Source: Bacteroidales bacterium (lineage in GTDB: Bacteria; Bacteroidota; Bacteroidia; Bacteroidales; F082). Taken from it: a stretch of DNA of 8,775 nt. The first letter of the stretch is position 1. Each line of letters begins with the position of its first letter. Positions 6,209 through 8,775 of the stretch are shown piece by piece. A model generated the notes under the pieces. It saw nothing but the letters and a program-made list of their open reading frames with translations. It was not told the DNA's origin and made no database searches. The stretch spans positions 1 to 8,775 of the forward strand of contig JALNZU010000061.1 of NCBI GenBank assembly GCA_023229245.1. Reading direction: 5' to 3'. The position numbers and the translations under genes were made by a program.

Positions 6209-6925
6209 CACGCAGAAAATTATTACTCTTGGTCACCTTACCATTATGCTTCTAATAACCCTATAATAATGATTGACCCAAATGGTAAAGACTGGTATCA
6301 GGCTGTTGATGATGAAGGGAATATAGTTCAGGGAGGAGCCGTCATGTGGATAGAAGGTAGTGATGACATTGATGGATATTCAAATATTGGGGCAAGTTAT
6401 ACAATGGATTTAGGAGATGGTGTAAGTATGACTTATAATCAAAATACACCAGTATCTTTGACAGAAACTGTATTGAGTGAAGGAGATTGGTCCTCTCAGA
6501 TTCAGAGCCCTGAACTTGGTGATTGTTTTAGACACTGTGGAATCATAGTTAGATCAAGTGGTGCTGAATCTCACAACACAACAGATTATAATATCACAAA
6601 CATTTGGGAGGGAATTAATTATTTAGATGAACAAATTAATCAAGAACAATCTGCACGTGTTCACGTTGATAGGATCATGACTGAAACTGGTCAAGGTAGT
6701 AATAGAGGTCGACATTGGGTCGCAATATCATCGAGAACAACAAATCTACAAACCGGACAAACTACTTCTTTTGGCTTTTATGATCCAGGAACCAGAAGAC
6801 GTGAGGCAGGTACATCGCCTCATAATCAGCTTAATATTGGAGGAGAAGGTACTACATTAACAGGGCAGACTCAGTATAGTAATAGATTTACATACCGAGT
6901 TACAGCTATAAGGAGGAATAAATGA
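5819..6925 (+). CDS. Orphan Rhs toxin cassette 4: RHS core plus predicted Cys-His-Asp (papain/C39-like) toxin
   Basis: The protein has 368 residues from TTG 5819. The frame is open back to 5696 but holds no ATG until 5891. Residues 1-130 are the RHS core and the linker ends in IDPNG (152-156). Residues 157-225 form a linker domain starting DWYQAVDDEGN. The tip has DCFRHC at 235-240, then INYLDEQINQ at 266-275, RHWVAISSR at 298-306 and FYDPGT at 320-325. The order Cys236 (or Cys240), His299, Asp322, with the helix-plus-'HWV' strand pattern, looks like a papain-superfamily enzyme of the C39/NlpC-like type. The fold call is my inference, and protease, deamidase and amidase activities are all possible. 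The stop overlaps the next start (ATGA), and a good Shine-Dalgarno for the immunity gene lies inside this gene. Confidence 0.7.
   Translation: MLTYSGQFLYRDNKLSSIFTAVGRMVPMQYNDKTYWKYEYNLSDHLGNVRIVFAAHSHGQPELMQQTIYYPYGMTLHQQNFGGTLDQPNKMLYNGKELQDDQLAGMSLDWYDYGARFYDPQIGRWHVVDPHAENYYSWSPYHYASNNPIIMIDPNGKDWYQAVDDEGNIVQGGAVMWIEGSDDIDGYSNIGASYTMDLGDGVSMTYNQNTPVSLTETVLSEGDWSSQIQSPELGDCFRHCGIIVRSSGAESHNTTDYNITNIWEGINYLDEQINQEQSARVHVDRIMTETGQGSNRGRHWVAISSRTTNLQTGQTTSFGFYDPGTRRREAGTSPHNQLNIGGEGTTLTGQTQYSNRFTYRVTAIRRNK
6911..6916 (+). promoter_or_regulatory. Strong Shine-Dalgarno for the cassette 4 immunity gene
   Basis: AGGAGG lies five bases before ATG 6922, inside the last codons of the toxin. It fixes the immunity start and is the clearest ribosome-binding site in the window. 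It would allow immunity translation at a level independent of the toxin. Confidence 0.75.
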
Positions 6926-7629
6926 GAACCGTAATAAAAGTCACGTTGCTATTACTTATCAGTTTGATTGGGAATAATTGTTGTTCCTCTCAAGTAGATA
7001 ATTATGACTCTACAGATTCATTTGTTAAGTTTAAAGAGTTATTCCAACAAATTGATTTACCTATTATGTGGAACAGAAAAGATATTGGTAGATTTACGAT
7101 GCCATCTTATGGGCAAAAGAGCAGTTTCATGGATATACCCATAAAGTTTTTTTCATTAATTCCAAAAGATATAACTGAATCTTATTTAACAACTAATATT
7201 AGAGCGCTTTATAGGTTACCTTCAAAAGATGAAATTCAACTTTTTTTTATTGTATCAGATTATATGTATGATCGTTATAATGAAGGAGAACTATACTCTA
7301 TTCTTACTAAAATTTATTTAATTGGATACGATAATTCTGGAAAGATACTTTTCCACAAGTTAATTGCTGGGAATGAGGAAGACAAATGGGATAAATTGTT
7401 TACATTCAATCTAGATTACAAATTTGAAATAAGAGATTATGAACTTTTAGATAGTACAATAAAGCATCCTACCGGCAATCACCTGGTTGGGTTGATGAAT
7501 TATACTGAAACAGTGTGTGAAATATCAGGAATGGAAATCGTCAATTGTGCCAATAAAACAATTAAAGGCTTTTTTGATCCGGTACCAAATGGCGATTACG
7601 AATTGGTAAGAATTATAAATGAGAATTAA
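6922..7629 (+). CDS. Candidate immunity protein for cassette 4, exported (probable lipoprotein)
   Basis: The protein has 235 residues. The start is fixed by the ATGA overlap with the toxin stop and by AGGAGG at 6911. The N-terminus MRTVIKVTLLLLISLIGNNC is a signal peptide; Cys20/Cys21 could be lipidated, although Asn at -1 is an unusual lipobox. The mature part has SLIPKDITESYLTTNIRALY, a long middle strand region (KDEIQLFFIVSDYMYDRYNEG) and an acidic end. It is larger than the other immunity candidates, and I recognise no family. It is AT-rich compared with the Rhs core. Its tail overlaps the next toxin gene by 11 bp in another frame, so cassettes 4 and 5 form a single overlapping run of four genes. 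Confidence 0.8.
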   Translation: MRTVIKVTLLLLISLIGNNCCSSQVDNYDSTDSFVKFKELFQQIDLPIMWNRKDIGRFTMPSYGQKSSFMDIPIKFFSLIPKDITESYLTTNIRALYRLPSKDEIQLFFIVSDYMYDRYNEGELYSILTKIYLIGYDNSGKILFHKLIAGNEEDKWDKLFTFNLDYKFEIRDYELLDSTIKHPTGNHLVGLMNYTETVCEISGMEIVNCANKTIKGFFDPVPNGDYELVRIINEN

Positions 7630-8440
7630 AAGGCTGAGTTATATAGAATCCCCAGTTTACTCATTTTATTGGTATGACTACGGCGCACGGTTTTATGACC
7701 CGCAAATAGGGAGATGGCATGTGGTGGATCCAATGGCACATGAGCGGAGTTGGGTATCACCATACAATTTTGTGCAAAATAATCCAATAAATAGAATTGA
7801 TCCAGCAGGGATGTTGGACGATTGGGTAGAGGATAAAAAGGGAATAATTTATTGGGACGAAAATGCTACTTCTCAAGCCACTACAAAAGAAGGGGAGAAA
7901 TATTTAGGGAAGAATGTGCTTGTAGGAACTCATAACAGAGATACAGACCTAAACGAGCCAATTAACACTGCCCAATTTGACCTTTATCTTGAAAATAATA
8001 AAGAAGGTCCGTCCGCAACAATAATGGGGAATACAATTCCTGCGGACGTTGATAAATATGGAACTCTTGCAGAAGGTTTTTTCTCTGCTGAATACTCATT
8101 ATATAAGGGTGATGGAGCTATACTAATTAACAAAGGAGAGGACTTGCCGACAGTTAAAGGCAATCCCTACAATCCTAAAAACTATAACTCAGATGGGGCA
8201 TTGAAGCTAATTAGCGAACACGTTATTGATGAAGTTTTTTTTCATAAAGGTAATTATGCAAGGCCCTCACTATCTACAAGCTCAGGAAGCCCTATTTCTA
8301 CAGGTTGTCAAACAGGTGGTTGTGGGCAAGGAACATTACCTCTCTATCGAGAGTTTATTAAAAAGACGGAGGGATTTAAAGGAAGTTACTATTTAAGGAA
8401 AAAAACCTATTTCTATAGGCAACTAATAAATAAGCAATGA
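7619..8440 (+). CDS. Rhs toxin cassette 5 with truncated core: predicted Cys/His (DUF5675/YkuD-like) toxin
   Basis: The protein has 273 residues from ATG 7619, which sits inside the end of the upstream immunity gene. Residues 1-17 are unique (MRIKRLSYIESPVYSFY). The RHS core then begins abruptly at WYDYGARF (18-25), so all but the last 63 bp of the repeat is missing. The linker HERSWVSPYNF to IDPAG (60-64) matches cassette 2. The tip has WVEDKKGIIYWDENA, GTLAEGFFSAEYS at 148-160, DLPTVKGNP at 175-183, FFHKGN at 207-212 and ISTGCQTGGCG at 226-236. A His near the end of one strand followed by S-x-GC recalls L,D-transpeptidase (YkuD) and DUF5675 proteins, with H209 and C230 as candidate catalytic residues. 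This is inference from motif order only. Unlike the other cassettes it has an ATG at its head and could be translated as it stands. Confidence 0.65.
   Translation: MRIKRLSYIESPVYSFYWYDYGARFYDPQIGRWHVVDPMAHERSWVSPYNFVQNNPINRIDPAGMLDDWVEDKKGIIYWDENATSQATTKEGEKYLGKNVLVGTHNRDTDLNEPINTAQFDLYLENNKEGPSATIMGNTIPADVDKYGTLAEGFFSAEYSLYKGDGAILINKGEDLPTVKGNPYNPKNYNSDGALKLISEHVIDEVFFHKGNYARPSLSTSSGSPISTGCQTGGCGQGTLPLYREFIKKTEGFKGSYYLRKKTYFYRQLINKQ
7670..7732 (+). repeat. Rhs-core repeat, copy 5, only the last 63 bp
   Basis: This corresponds to 520-582 of copy 1 (TGGTATGACTA to the VVDP end) and carries the GTGGAT variant of copy 3. The sequence before 7670 is unrelated to the repeat, so the left 365 bp were lost here. 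Confidence 0.9.
7736..7800 (+). repeat. 65-bp linker repeat shared with cassette 2 (2501-2565)
   Basis: It is identical to 2501-2565. Directly after it this copy encodes DPAG, whereas cassette 2 encodes DRTG. Confidence 0.9.
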
Positions 8441-8709
8441 AGTATTTAATACTATCTTTATTTATAATTTTTATTATGTGTTCTTCTAATGGTCAAAAAT
8501 TAAAAGACTTTAAGAACACCAAATGGACTTATGATCTGGGAAATGGGTATGTGAGTTATTTTCTATTCAAAGACGTTGAATACGAATTTTATGATGCTGA
8601 ATCGGGAGATACCATTTTCGGAAACTACCAAGTTAAAAATGACACTCTATACCTGTTTAATTCACAAACCTACAATTTACTTTCAAATCACACCATTTTC
8701 CCCTTTTGA
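8437..8709 (+). CDS. Candidate immunity protein for cassette 5, exported, with replaced 3' end
   Basis: The protein has 90 residues and starts at ATG 8437, which overlaps the toxin stop (ATGA). The N-terminus MKYLILSLFIIFIMCSSNGQ is a signal peptide; Cys15 could be a lipidation site. The mature part starts KLKDFKNTKWTYDLGNGYVS and includes a Tyr/Phe-rich beta region (YFLFKDVEYEFYD), like small beta-barrel immunity proteins. The first 72 residues look normal. At base 8653, right after the 44-bp block shared with 5475-5518, the sequence changes and the protein ends with 18 residues of low-quality character (LFNSQTYNLLSNHTIFPF). Adding the tail of the 5447-5695 fragment would give about 130 residues. 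The gene is therefore probably broken or chimeric, which leaves the intact toxin 5 with doubtful protection. Confidence 0.65.
   Translation: MKYLILSLFIIFIMCSSNGQKLKDFKNTKWTYDLGNGYVSYFLFKDVEYEFYDAESGDTIFGNYQVKNDTLYLFNSQTYNLLSNHTIFPF
8609..8652 (+). repeat. 44-bp identical block shared with 5475-5518
   Basis: This is the second copy of the block described at 5475. Sequence after 8652 is not related to the fragment and marks the point where the immunity reading frame departs from its relative. Confidence 0.9.
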
Positions 8710-8775
8710 ATTTTGGATTTAGGCCCGAATTGAGCGGAAATCAAGATTAAACAGTTATTTCTCGAAATTTTAGAC

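Noticed and set aside
217..8440. Treating the cassettes as complete, functional Rhs proteins
   Set aside because: They lack the export region and the many YD repeats that form the Rhs shell; at 270-370 residues they are only the 3' end of such a gene.

Overview
The window is a tandem array of five Rhs-type toxin C-terminal cassettes from a Bacteroidota genome. Three things point to that phylum. The core ends in the Bacteroidota-style run YDYGARFYDPQIGRW. The truncated gene at the left edge ends like a type IX secretion (T9SS) type A sorting domain. The variable DNA is AT-rich, and its genes mostly lack strong Shine-Dalgarno sites. Species and genus cannot be read from the sequence. || Layout, all named coding genes on the + strand: (0) 1-136, tail of a T9SS-exported protein; (1) 155-1763, repeat copy 1, a toxin-44-like domain and a membrane-anchored immunity candidate, then a roughly 300-bp gap holding only a 49-codon minus-strand ORF; (2) 2070-3656, repeat copy 2, a MepA-like (LAS) murein endopeptidase toxin and a probable lipoprotein immunity gene whose natural start is thrown out of frame by an A9 run; (3) 3756-5398, repeat copy 3, a JAB-like toxin 1 domain, a lipoprotein immunity gene and a terminator, followed by an orphan immunity-gene fragment (5447-5695) with its own twin terminator; (4) 5781-7629, repeat copy 4, a Cys-His-Asp (papain/C39-like) toxin and an immunity gene joined by an ATGA overlap; (5) 7619-8709, a cassette with only the last 63 bp of the repeat, a Cys/His toxin resembling DUF5675/YkuD proteins, and an immunity gene whose 3' end has been replaced. 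|| The four full repeats run from CCATCCGG to the end of the VVDP codons. Each is exactly 428 bp with no indel, while the DNA after each is unrelated in sequence. No full-length Rhs shell (N-terminal export region plus YD repeats) is present. None of the four full-repeat cassettes has an ATG at the head of its frame. The simplest reading is a silent reservoir of toxin/immunity tips that can be swapped by homologous recombination into a full-length Rhs gene elsewhere. SNPs in the repeats fail a four-gamete test, which is direct evidence of past exchange between copies. || All five immunity candidates carry an N-terminal hydrophobic export signal, lipobox or membrane anchor (one only after correcting a one-base frameshift). 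At least two toxins look like cell-wall or periplasmic hydrolases. The array therefore looks specialised for periplasmic targets. The functional calls rest on motifs I recognise by eye; no database search was run.
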